Source of the DNA: Streptomyces sp. SCSIO 75703
Lineage (GTDB): Bacteria; Actinomycetota; Actinomycetes; Streptomycetales; Streptomycetaceae
Assembly (NCBI RefSeq): GCF_036607905.1
Contig: NZ_CP144555.1
Coordinates: 6,262,001-6,326,000, forward strand
DNA: 64,000 nucleotides
Direction of reading: 5' to 3'
Position 1 is the first letter of the stretch. Each line of letters begins with the position of its first letter. A program made the translations under genes and the position numbers. The notes below the pieces were generated by a model. It did not search any database and was not told the DNA's origin. It saw only the letters and a list, made by a program, of their open reading frames with translations. Positions 22,501 to 46,400 of this stretch are shown in pieces.

Positions 22501-25500
22501 CGCACACCGAACCCGAGCGGCGCCTGCCCTGCTCACCGCTGCTCGACGAGGAGATGTGGCGGCGACGGCTCGCGTGGACCGGCTTCACCGCGGTCGAGGT
22601 GCGGGGCGAGGCGGACACGGCGGGCCCGCTGTCGCAACGGGTGATCACGGCCGTGCCGGACGCCGCCGGCACGTGCCCCGGGCCGGTGGGCGCGCCGGAC
22701 ACCCCGGACGCGGGGCGCGGCCCGGTGACCGTACCGGGGACCGCCGGCGCGGGCCCCGGCCCCGTGACCGCGCCCGCCCTGCCCCCGGCCGCGGAGGCGT
22801 CCGGCGCCTTCGACGCGGCCGGGCGGGTGGCCGGGCTGATCACGGCGTTCGCCGCCGAGGCGCTGGGCATGGCCGCCGCCGAACTGGAGCCCGGCCGGCC
22901 CCTGTCCTCGTACGGGGTGGACTCCATCGTGGGCGTCGAGCTGATCAACCGGATCAACCGCGAACTGGGCATCGTCCTCAAGACGATCGCCGTCTTCGAC
23001 CACCCCACGGTGAGGGACCTCGCCGCCTTCGTCGCCGAACGGCATCCGGGCGCCGTCGAGGAGCGACTGCGCCCGGCACCGGCCGGGGCGGTACCGGCCG
23101 AAGCGGCACCGGCCGGGGTGACGACGGCCCCGCAGGACCGTGTCCCGGGGGGCGACCACCCGGGACCCCCGGGACCCCCGGAACCCCCGGGGACGGCCGC
23201 GCCGGGCGCGGTGGCCGGCGGCGGTTTCCGCGCGGTCCGGTTCGAACGGCCCGGCAGCCCGGCGGACCTGGCCGTCGTGCCGGTCGAGCCTGTCGCCCCG
23301 GGACCCGGGGAGGTCGAGGTGGCGGTACGGGCGTTCCCCGTCAACTTCTCCGACTTCCTCGCGGCCAAGGGCCTCTACCCGATGATGCCGGACTTCCCCT
23401 TCACCCCCGGCGTGGAGGTCTCCGGCGTCGTCCGCCGGGTGGGGCCCGGCGTGCGGCGCGTGCGGCCCGGCGACGAGGTCATCGCGCTCACCCGGCCCGA
23501 GATGGGCGGTCAGGCGTCCGTCGTCCTCACCGACGAGACCTTCGTGGTGCACAAGCCGGCCCGCCTCACCCACGAGGAGGCGTGCGGCATGCCCGTGGCC
23601 TTCCTCGCCATGTGGCTCGCGTTCGAGCGGGCCGGCGTGCGGGCCGGCGACCGGGTCCTGATCCGGGCCGCCACCGGCACCAACGGGCTGGTGGCCGTGC
23701 AGCTCGCGCGGGCCGCCGGCGCGGAGGTCATCGCCACCGCCGGCGGCCCGCGCAAGGTCGCCCACCTCGCCGGGATGGGCGTGACCGACCCCATCGACCA
23801 CGAGCGGTACGACGTCGTCGAGGAGGTGCGCCGCCGGACCGGGGGAGCCGGGGCCGACGTCGTCGTCAACACCCTCGGGAACGGGGCGACACAGGAAGGG
23901 CTCGACCTGCTCGCCCCGGACGGGCGGTACGTCGAGATCGCGGTCTTCGGCCTGCAGGCGGCCGGCGGCCTCGACCTGTCCCGGATGATCGACAACCAGA
24001 GCTTCCACAGCTTCAACACGAAGAAGTACTTCCTGCGCCATCCCGAGCGGCGGGTCCCGTGCCTGGAGACGATGGCGGAGCACCTGGCGGCCGGTACGGT
24101 CCGGCCGCACGTGGCGCACGTGGTGCCGTTCGACCGCGTCACCGAGGCGTACGCCCGGAAGGCGGAGCGCGGCACCATCGGCCGCGTCGTCGTCACCGTC
24201 CCCGACCCCGACGCCACGGCGGCGCACGGGACCGCCCGGCCGGAGCGCGGGACCCCGGAGCGGGAGACCCCGGAGCGGGAGACCCCGGAGCGCGAGACCC
24301 CGGAGCGGGATGCCGGGCCCGGCCCCCGCGCCCGCCGCACCTCCCCGGGCGCCACGGCCCCCGCCCCCGGTCCCGCCCGGGACGACGACATCGCCGTGAT
24401 CGGCATGTCCGGCCGGTACCCCGGCGCCGCCACCCTCGCCGAACTGTGGGACAACCTCGCCCGCGGCGTGTGCGCGGCCGGCGAGGTGCCCCCCTCCCGG
24501 TGGCCCGCCGAGCGCTACCACGACCCCGACCCCGCCCGCCTGGACACCACGTACTGCTCGCGGGGCGCCTTCCTCGACGACGTGGACGCCTTCGACGCGC
24601 CGTTCTTCGCCATGTCCGGCAAGGAGGCCGCGCAGACCGACCCGCAGCAGAGGCTGTTCCTGGAGGAGGCGTGGCGGGCCCTGGAGGACGCCGGGTACCC
24701 GTCGGGCGCGCTGGAGGGGCGGCCCTGCGGCGTCTTCGTCGGGGTCGGCCCGAGCGAGTACCTCACCCGGATGAACAGGGCGGGCGTCCTCAAGGAGGCC
24801 CAGTCCTTCTGGGGCAACGAGGCGTCCGTGCTGGCGGCGCGGATCTCCTACTTCCTCAACCTCAAGGGGCCGAGCCTCGCCGTGAACACCGCCTGCTCGT
24901 CCTCGCTGGTCGCCGTGCACCTCGCGTGCCGCAGCCTGCTCTCCGGCGAGTGCGAGACGGCCCTGGCCGGCGGCGTCTTCCTCACGCTCGCCCCGGACTA
25001 CTTCGTCGTCGCCAGCAACGGCACGATGCTGGCGCCGGACGGCGTCTGCAAGACCTTCGACGACTCCGCCGACGGCTTCGGGCCCGGCGAGGGCGTCGGC
25101 GCGCTGGTCCTCAAACCGCTGCGGGCCGCGCTGCGCGACGGCGACCACGTCCACGGCGTCGTCAAGGGCTCGGCGATCAACCAGGACGGCCGCACCAACG
25201 GCATCACCGCGCCCAGCGGCGCCGCCCAGACCGCCGTCGAACTGGCCGCCTGGGAACGGGCCGGCATCAGCCCCGAGACCCTCGGCTACGTGGAGGCCCA
25301 CGGCACCGGCACCCGGCTCGGCGACCCCGTCGAGATCGAGGCACTGGCCAACGCCTTCGCCCACCACACCGACCGCAAGGCGTTCTGCCCGATCGGATCG
25401 GTCAAGGCCAACATCGGGCACACGGCCGCCGCCGCGGGCATCGCCGGGATCATCAAGGTGCTGCTCGCCTTCCGCCACGACCGGCTGCCCCCGTCGGCCA

Positions 25501-27060
25501 ACTACCGGACCCCCAACCGCCTCATCGACTTCCCCGACACGCCCTTCCGCGTCGTCACCGAGCTGTCCCCCTGGCCCGGCCGGGACGGCGCGCCCCGCCG
25601 GGCCGCGGTCAGCAGCTTCGGCTTCAGCGGGACCAACGCCCACCTGGTGCTCGAGGAGCCGCCGGCGGACCGTCCGGCGCCTTTGGCGGAGCGGACGCGG
25701 GTCGCCGTCCCGCTCTCCGCGCGGACGCCCGGCGCGCTCGCCGCCCGCCGTGCCCAACTGGCGGACTGGCTGGAGGGCGAGGGCGCCGCCGTCTCCCTCA
25801 CCGAGGTCGCCGCCACCCTCCAACTGCACCGCGACCACTTCCGGGAACGGGCCGTGTTCGTGGTGCGCGACCGGGCGGAGCTGACCGCCCGCCTGCGCGC
25901 CGCCGGTGCCGACGACGCCGCGGGGGCCTCCGGCGCCGTACCGGACACCGACGACCCGGTCCTGGCCGGGGCCGCCGCCCGGTACCTGGCCGGCCAGGAC
26001 GTGGACTGGCGGGCGCTCTGGCCGGAGGGGACCGTCCGCCGGACACCGCTGCCCACCTACCCCTTCGACCGGCACCGGTACTGGTTCACGGAACGGGACA
26101 CCGTCTACGCGGCCGACACCGACGCCGCCCCCCGCCTCGCACGCGTCGGCCCGGCCGGCACCGGACCCGAGGTGTGGGAGGCCGAACTGAGCGGCACCGA
26201 GTTCTACCTGACCGACCACCGGGTCGAGGACCGGCCCACCCTGCCCGGCGTGCTCGGCCCCGAACTCGCCCTGCAGGCCGCCCGGCTCTGCGGAGTCCGC
26301 GCCGACGCGGTGACCCGCCTGCGCTGGCTGCGCCCCCTGGTGGCCGACGGCGCCCCCCTGCGGGTGACGGTGCGCCTGGAACCCGACGGCGCCGCCACGC
26401 GCTTCGAGATCCGCTCCGGCGACACCGCGCACGCCCGGGGCACGCTGGAGCCCCGCGGCCCCGGCGAGGACGTCCCACGCGCCGACCTCCCGGCCCTGCG
26501 CCGCTCCTGCCCCCGGTCCGTGCCGGTCGCCGACCACTACCGCTTCCTGTCCGGCATGGGACTGCGCCACGGTCCCGCCCTCGCCTGCGTCCGCGACCTG
26601 CGGACCGGCGACGACCAGGTCCTCGCCCGGCTCACCCTCCCCGCCGGTCTGGAGGGCACCCGTGCCGACTACCGGCTGCACCCCTCCCTCGCCGACGGGG
26701 CACTCCAGGTGCTGGCCGCCATGCCGTCCCTGCGCGCCCTGGCGCCGTCCCGGCCGCTGCTGCCCGTCGCGCTCGGCGCGCTGGTCCCGCCCGACCGGGC
26801 CCTGCCCCCGTCCGTGCTGGTCCACGCGGTGGCCCACCCGGCACCGTCCGGCCCCGGCTCTCCCCCCGCCCTCCCCACCTTCGACATCCGGCTCCTGGAC
26901 GAGGAGGGCCGTCCGCTGCTCTCGCTCGAACGACTGACGATCAAGATGCCCGACGCCGGCGCCGCCGCGTCTCCCGCCGGCGATCTGACGGAACTGCTCC
27001 GCCGGTTCCGGGACGGGGAGATCGGCGAGAGCGAGGCCGAATCGGCCCTGGAGGCCCTCC

Positions 27061-27071
<11 letters not shown>
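7503..27071 (+). CDS. Trans-AT polyketide synthase I (modules 1-3 and first half of module 4)
   Basis: About 6522 residues, extending a malonyl-derived chain four times. Approximate layout: KS1 17-445 (Cys187), degenerate AT-like region 466-940, KR1 966-1450, ACP1 1468-1545 (Ser1501); KS2 1603-2045 (Cys1779), DH2 2243-2516, KR2 2532-3021, ACP2 3063-3145 (Ser3098); KS3 3208-3646 (Cys3378), serine-less ACP-like insert 3712-3776, DH3 3905-4166, KR3 4180-4646, methyltransferase 4667-5055, ACP3 5107-5193 (Ser5141), ER3 5240-5570 (zinc-free alcohol dehydrogenase type); KS4 5628-6055 (Cys5798), DH4 6217-6483; C-terminal docking helix. All four KS keep Cys and both His. DH2 and DH3 keep HxxxGxxxxP and the DxxxQ motif; DH4 has Gly changed to Asp. 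KRs show S/Y catalytic residues and a VLRD motif. GTG start overlaps the previous stop. No loading module precedes KS1. Confidence 0.9.
8898..10322 (+). other. Degenerate acyltransferase-like region in module 1 of PKS I
   Basis: Between KS1 and KR1 lie about 475 residues that no other module has. Part of it reads like an AT N-terminal half: RGLARLLASPLYADAV, then a run ending in GRGAG at 9378-9392 where active ATs have GHSxG. The nucleophile serine is glycine and the GQGSQ motif is gone. The region ends in a normal post-AT linker (SLPTTEFVRSEHRLE). I read it as an inactive AT relic, possibly a docking site for the trans-AT. The stretch at about 9760-10030 is unidentified. Confidence 0.6.
16957..17030 (+). 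repeat. Ala/Pro-rich repeat linker between ACP2 and KS3
   Basis: Three near-copies of a 24-27 base unit encode HPAPAAS-like repeats in the flexible linker ahead of KS3. It is a normal interdomain linker that has grown by repeat expansion. Confidence 0.6.
18636..18830 (+). other. ACP-like insert lacking the carrier serine, after KS3
   Basis: Within the KS3-to-DH3 linker, residues 3712-3776 have the helix pattern of an acyl carrier domain (LTALVADALGVLPQEV, then DLGLGPVAF). The residue that should be the phosphopantetheine serine is Pro3741, so it cannot carry a chain. Normal post-KS linker sequence resumes on both sides, up to LSLPPHPFARTRYW. Confidence 0.65.
24240..24310 (+). repeat. 15-bp tandem repeat in the ER3-KS4 linker
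   Basis: About four and a half copies of a 15-base unit encode (TPERE)n in the linker between the enoyl reductase and KS4. The copies are nearly identical in DNA, so expansion is recent. Confidence 0.75.
27050..27054 (+). promoter_or_regulatory. Ribosome binding site supporting the TTG start of PKS II
   Basis: GGAGG, inside the last codons of the first PKS, lies 6 bases before the TTG at 27061. This ideal spacing supports TTG as the true start, with an 11-base overlap between the two genes. Confidence 0.75.
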
Positions 27072-40484
<13,413 letters not shown>

Positions 40485-40488
<4 letters not shown>

Positions 40489-43400
40489 ACAGCGCCGTGA
40501 AGAGGGTGCTCGAACTCGTCGAGACCCGGCAGATCTCCCCGGAGGAGGGCCGGCGCCGCCTGACGGCCCTGGGCACCGCCGGGGACCGGCCCGCCGCCGG
40601 GGAAGCCGGGGACCGCCCCCGGCCGGACGGCCGGGCCGCCGCCCCGCCGGCGTCGGAGGGCCCGCCCTCCGACGGGAGGATCGCCGTCATCGGCCTCTCC
40701 GCCCGCTACGCCGACGCCCCCTCGGCCGAGGCGTTGTGGCGCCTGCTCGCGGCGGGGGAGTGCGCCGTCCGCGAGGTGCCGCCGGACCGCTGGCCGGCCG
40801 GGCGGTACTACGACCCCGATCCGCGCGCCCCCGGCAAGACGCCCTCGCGGTGGGGCGCGTTCATCGAGGACGCCGCCGCCTTCGACCCGCTCTTCTTCCA
40901 CCTCTCCGGCCACGAGGCCGAACGCATGGACCCCCAGCAACGGCTCTTCCTGGAGGGCTGCTGGACCGCCCTGGAGAACGCGGGCCACGCGGGCGACTCC
41001 CTCGCGGGCACCCGCTGCGGGGTCTTCGCCGGCGCCCCGGCCAGCGACTACCCCCGCGAGGAGCAGCGCTCCGGGCCGGAGGCGGACGCGCAGGTCCTGC
41101 TCGGCAACGACACCTCCCTGCTGGCCGCCCGCATCTCCTACCTGCTCGACCTGCGCGGCCCCAGCGTGGCCCTCAACACCGCCTGCTCCTCCTCCCTGGT
41201 CGCCATCGACCTGGCCTGCGAGGCCATCCGGGCCGGCCGCTGCGACACGGCACTGGCCGGCGGCGTGTGCCTGTTCGTCGGCCCCGGCTTCTACCTGTCC
41301 GCCGGGAAGGGCGGCATGCTCTCGCCCCGGGGCCGCTGCAGCGCCTTCGACCGGGACGCCGACGGCTTCGTCCCCGGCGAGGGCTGCGGCGTCGTCCTCC
41401 TCAAGGCGCTGGACGCCGCCCTGCGCGACGGCGACCACATCCACGGCGTGATCCTCGGCTCGGCCGTCAACCAGGACGGCAAGTCCAACGGCATCACCGC
41501 GCCCCGCGCCCGCGCCCAGACCGACGTCCAGCTCCAGGCGTACGCGCGGGCCGGCGTCAGCCCCCGCACCCTGTCCCTGGTGGAGGCGCACGGCACGGGC
41601 ACCGCCCTCGGCGACCCGATCGAGATCGAGGCGCTGACCCGGTCCTTCGCGCGGTACACCGACGAACGGCAGTTCTGCGCCATCGGATCGGTCAAGACCA
41701 ACCTGGGCCACACCGGGCAGGCGGCGGGCGTGGCCGGGCTGATCAAGTGTCTGCTGGCCTTCGCCCACGAGGAGATCCCGCCGACGCTGCACTACTCCGT
41801 CCCCAACGACCGCATCGACTTCGCGGCCACCCCCTTCCGGCCGGTCACCGCGCCGTCGCCGTGGCCCCGGCGCGCGGGCGTGCCCCGGCGGGCCGCGGTG
41901 AGTTCCTTCGGCTACAGCGGCACCAACGCCCACCTGGTGGTCGAGGAACCCCCGGCCGCCGCCCCCGCCCCCGAGGAGGGCGACCGGCCCCGGCTCTTCC
42001 TCGTCTCCGCCAAGACCGGGCGGGCGCTGCGCCGCCGCCTGGCGGACCTGGAGACGTGGCTCGGCGCGGCGGGGGAGCCGCCCCGGCTCGGCGACATCGC
42101 GTTCACCCTGCACGACGGACGCAGGCACCTCGACGCCCGTGCCGCCCTGGTGGCCGCCACCGCGGAGGGGCTGCGCCGGGCGATCCGGGACCGGCTCGAC
42201 GCCCCCGGCGGCGACCGGCCGCCGGCCGCCCGCCCGAACGGCGCCGAGGAGGCCCGGCTGCGGGAAGCCCTCCGCGGGCACCTCGCGGACGCGGCCCACG
42301 ACGACACCGCCCACCCGCGCGCCCTGGAGACCGCCGCGGCCCTGTACGAGCGCGGCGGCGCCCTGCCCACTGCGCTGCTCCATCCCGACGGCGGACGTCG
42401 CGTCCCCCTGCCTCCGTACCCCTTCGAACGGGACCGGTACTGGCATGCCGCGACGGCCGCCCCGACGGCCCCCGTCGCCCAGAGCGCCGAACCCGCCCCT
42501 GCCGGGCGGGGCACGGCCCCCGGCTGGCAGCGGCTGCCCTCGCCGGACGGCGGGACGCTGTTCCGGTTCCTTCCGCGCCCCGCCGACCCGCTCCTCGCCG
42601 ACCACGTCATCGACGGCCGGCCCGTCGTCGCGGGCATGGTCACCCTGGACCTCGTCCGCGCCGCCGCCGCGCGGGCGGGCCTCGGCCCGACGCGGCGGAT
42701 CAGCCGCGTCGTCTGGCACCGCCCCCTCGTCCCCGCCGAGGACGGGGTGCTGATCGGGCTCACCCCGGACGAGGACGGCACCGTCCGCTTCACCGTGGGG
42801 ACCACCGCCGGCGACCCCGCCGCCACCGGCCGGCTCGACCCCGCCGGGGCCGCCCCGGCCGGCCCGGTCCTCGACCTGCCCGCGGTCCGCGCCCGCTGCG
42901 CCACGGTCCTCGGACACGAGGAGTGCTACGCCCGCTTCGCGCGGCTCGGCTTCGCCTACGGGCCCGCCTTCCGCGTCGTCCGCGAACTGCGGTCCGCCCC
43001 CGACGAGGTGCTCGCCCGTCTCCGCCTGCCCGCGGGGCACGACGCCCCCGCAGAGCCGGACGGGCCGCGGCCCACGCTGCTCGACGGCGCGCTCCAGGCC
43101 CTCGTCGCCCTCGGCCACGACGACGACCGCGTCCGCCGCGTCCCCTGCGCGCTGCGCGCCCTGACGGTGCACGGCCCGCTCGGGGACGCCTGCCACGCCC
43201 ACCTCGTACGCCGCGGCGACGGCGTGCTGGACGTCCGCATCGCCGACGACACGGGCACGGTCCTGGTGACCTTGGAGGGCCTGGAGGTCCTCGCGGCCGG
43301 CGGGGGGACGGTCCCGGCGGGCGTCACGCCGTGCACGACCGGATGGCGGGAGACGGAACCGCCCGCCCCGTCCGGCGGGCCGCTGCTCGTCCTCGACACC

Positions 43401-46400
43401 GACCGGAGGGCCGCCGACCGGCTGCGGGAGCGGAACCCCGGCGGCACCGTCGTCCTGGCCACCCCCGGCGACGCCTTCCGGCGGGTGACCGCGGAGTGGT
43501 ACGAGATCCGGCCCGGCTCCGCGGAGGACCACGGCCGCCTCCTCGCCGCGCTGCCCGGCACGGCCCGCCCGCCCCGCGTCCTGGTCCTGTGGGCGGCACG
43601 CTCCGGCCGGGAAACCGACCGGACCCTCGGTTTCGACGCGCTGCTGGCGCTGTCCCGGGCCCTGTGCGCCCGGCCGCTGCCCGGCCCCGTCGGCGTCCGC
43701 GTGGCCCGTCCCGCCGGCCGTGCGGGAACGCGGCCCGGCCTCGCCGCGCTGGGCGCCTTCGCCCGCACGGCCCGGCTGGAGAACCCCGACCTGTGCGTCC
43801 AGACCGTCGGCCTGCCCGCCGGCCCCGACGACGGGAGCCTGCCCGACGCCGCCTGGACGGCCCTGCTCGGCGAGCCGTCGCCCGGCGAGCCGACGGAGAT
43901 CCGGATCACCGCCGACGGCACCGTCGAGCGGCGGGTGCTGGAGGCGGTCCCGGACCTGCCGCAGAGCCCCGGCCCGCCGGTCCGCCCCGGACACACGTGG
44001 GTGATCACCGGCGGGACCGGACACCTCGGCCTCGCCCTGACGGCCCGTCTCGCCGCCCTCGGCGTCCGGACCGTGCTCATCAGCCGCTCCGCGCCCGGCC
44101 CCGAGGTCCGCGAGACGCTGCGCGCGCTGCGCGAGGGCGGCGCCGAGGTCGTCCACGAACGCGCCGACGTCGCCGACCGGGCCGCCCTGGACCGGGCGAT
44201 GCGGGAGATCCGGCGCCGCTTCGGCCCGCTGCACGGCGTCGTCCACGCGGCGGGCGCCGTCCGCGACGCGCTCCTGGTGCGCAAGACCCCGCAGGAGGCG
44301 CGCGAGGTCCTCGCGGCCAAGTGCGACGGGGCGGTGTGGCTGGACGACCTCACCCGCGACGATCCGCTGGAGTTCCTGGTCCTGTTCTCCTCCGTGGTCG
44401 CCGCCGTCGGCAACCCCGGTCAGAGCGACTACGCCTACGCCAACGGCTTCCTCGACGCGTTCGCCGGCACCCGCGAGGCGGAACGCGCCGCGGGCCGGCG
44501 GCACGGCCGGACCCTGTCGATCGCCTGGCCGGCCTGGAGCGGCGGAGGCATGGCCGGCCCGCTCGCCACCGACGACGCCCTCGGTGTCGCGGAGGGTGTG
44601 GCGGCCTTCGAACGGGCCCTCGCGTTCCCCGGCACCTACCTCGTCCTGCTCCCCCCGTCCGCCGCCGGTGCCCTGACGGACCGCCCCGGCCGCCCCACCC
44701 CGGCCGACGCGCCCGCCACGGCCGACGGCGCGAACGCCGCGAACGCAGCGAGCACCGCGAACACCACCGCGAGCACCGCGGACGCCGCGGACACGGGGGG
44801 CGGCGAGCACGCCGGTCTGCGTCGGCTCGCCGTCGGCCTGCTGACCGACGTCCTCGCCGAGGAACTGCGCGTCCCCGCCGAACGCATCGACCCCGGGGCA
44901 CCGTTCGAGCACTACGGCATCGACTCGGTCATGGTGATGAGCCTCTCGGAGCGGCTGGAACGCACCTTCGGGCCGCTGCCCAAGACCCTGTTCTTCCAGT
45001 ACGCCGACCTCGCCGGGATCGCCGGCCACCTCGTCCGCCGCCACCGCTCCGCGCTGGAGGCCAGGCTCCCCCGAGCCGACGCCACCCCCGTCCCCGACAC
45101 CACCCCCGTCCCCGAGGCGATCCCCGCCTCCGCGTCCGCGACCACCCGTGCCTCCGCCTCCGCCTCCGCCTCCGCCTCGGCCCCGGTGCCGGCCGCCGGG
45201 CCGGTGTCGCGGGACGCGGCCGACGGCGACGGAGACGGGGGCATCGCCGTGATCGGCCTCGCCGGCCGCTACCCGGGGGCCGGCGACCTGGAGGAGTTCT
45301 GGCGGAACCTCGTCGGGGGACGCGACTGCGTCACCACCATCCCCGAGGACCGCTGGCCCCTGGACGGCTTCTACGACCCGGAGGGCGGCCCCGGCCGCAG
45401 CTACGGCAAATGGGGCGGATTCCTCGACGGGATCGACCGGTTCGACCCGCTGTTCTTCGGCATCGCCCCGCGCGACGCCGACATGATGGACCCCCAGGAG
45501 CGCGTTTTCCTGGAGACCGTCTGGCACGCCCTGGAGGACTCCGGCCGCACCCGCGCCGACCTGCGCCGGGGCACGACTGGCGTCTTCGTCGGCGTGATGT
45601 ACGGCGACTACCAGCGGTACGGGCCCGCCCCGGACGGCCGCATGGGCGTCTCGTCCTACGCCTCCATCGCCAACCGGGTGTCGTACTTCTTCGACTTCCG
45701 CGGGCCCAGCATGGCCCTGGACACCATGTGCTCCTCCTCGCTCACCGCGCTCCACCTGGCCTGCGAGAGCCTGCGCCGGGGCGAGTGCGACACGGCCGTC
45801 GCCGGCGGGGTCAACCTCAGCACCCACCCCGACAAGTACCGGCAGCTCAGCCTCGCCCGGTTCCTGTCCACCGACGGCCGCTGCCGCAGCTTCGGCGCCG
45901 GCGGCGACGGCTACGTGCCCGGCGAGGGCGCCGGGGCGCTGCTGCTCAAGCCGCTGGCGGCGGCACGGGCGGACGGCGACACCGTGCACGCGGTGATCCG
46001 GGGCAGCGCCGTCAACCACGGCGGGCGCACCAACGGCTACACCGTCCCCGGCACCCGCGCCCAGAGCGCGGCGATCCGCGAGGCGCTGCGCCGGGCGCGG
46101 GTGCGTCCCGGGGACGTCGGCTACGTCGAGGCGCACGGCACCGGCACCGCCCTCGGCGACCCCATCGAAGTGGCCGCCCTCACCGAGGTGTTCGGCACCC
46201 CGGAGGCCACCCCGGGCGCCGCGCCGGAGGCCACCCCGGACGCCGTGCCGGGCGCCGTGCCGGGCGCCGTGCCGGCCGAGCCGCCGGCCGGCCCCGACGA
46301 CCCGTCCCGCATCCCGATCGGCTCGGTGAAGTCGGGTATCGGCCACCTGGAGTCGGCGGCCGGTGTCGCCGCGGTGACCAAGGTGATCCTCCAGATGCGG

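Noticed and set aside
12543..22505. Open frames of thousands of codons on the minus strand across the PKS genes
   Set aside because: They are mirror images of the real genes caused by high GC at third positions. They show no domains, no ribosome sites, and biased composition (Gly/Arg/Val-rich).
24240..24310. Tandem repeats as a CRISPR array
   Set aside because: The units are 15 bases, contiguous, without spacers, in frame, and encode a PKS linker.
24385..25665. KS4 as a classical non-extending KS0
   Set aside because: Cys5798 and both His motifs (HGTGT, NIGH) are intact, so sequence alone does not support the call.
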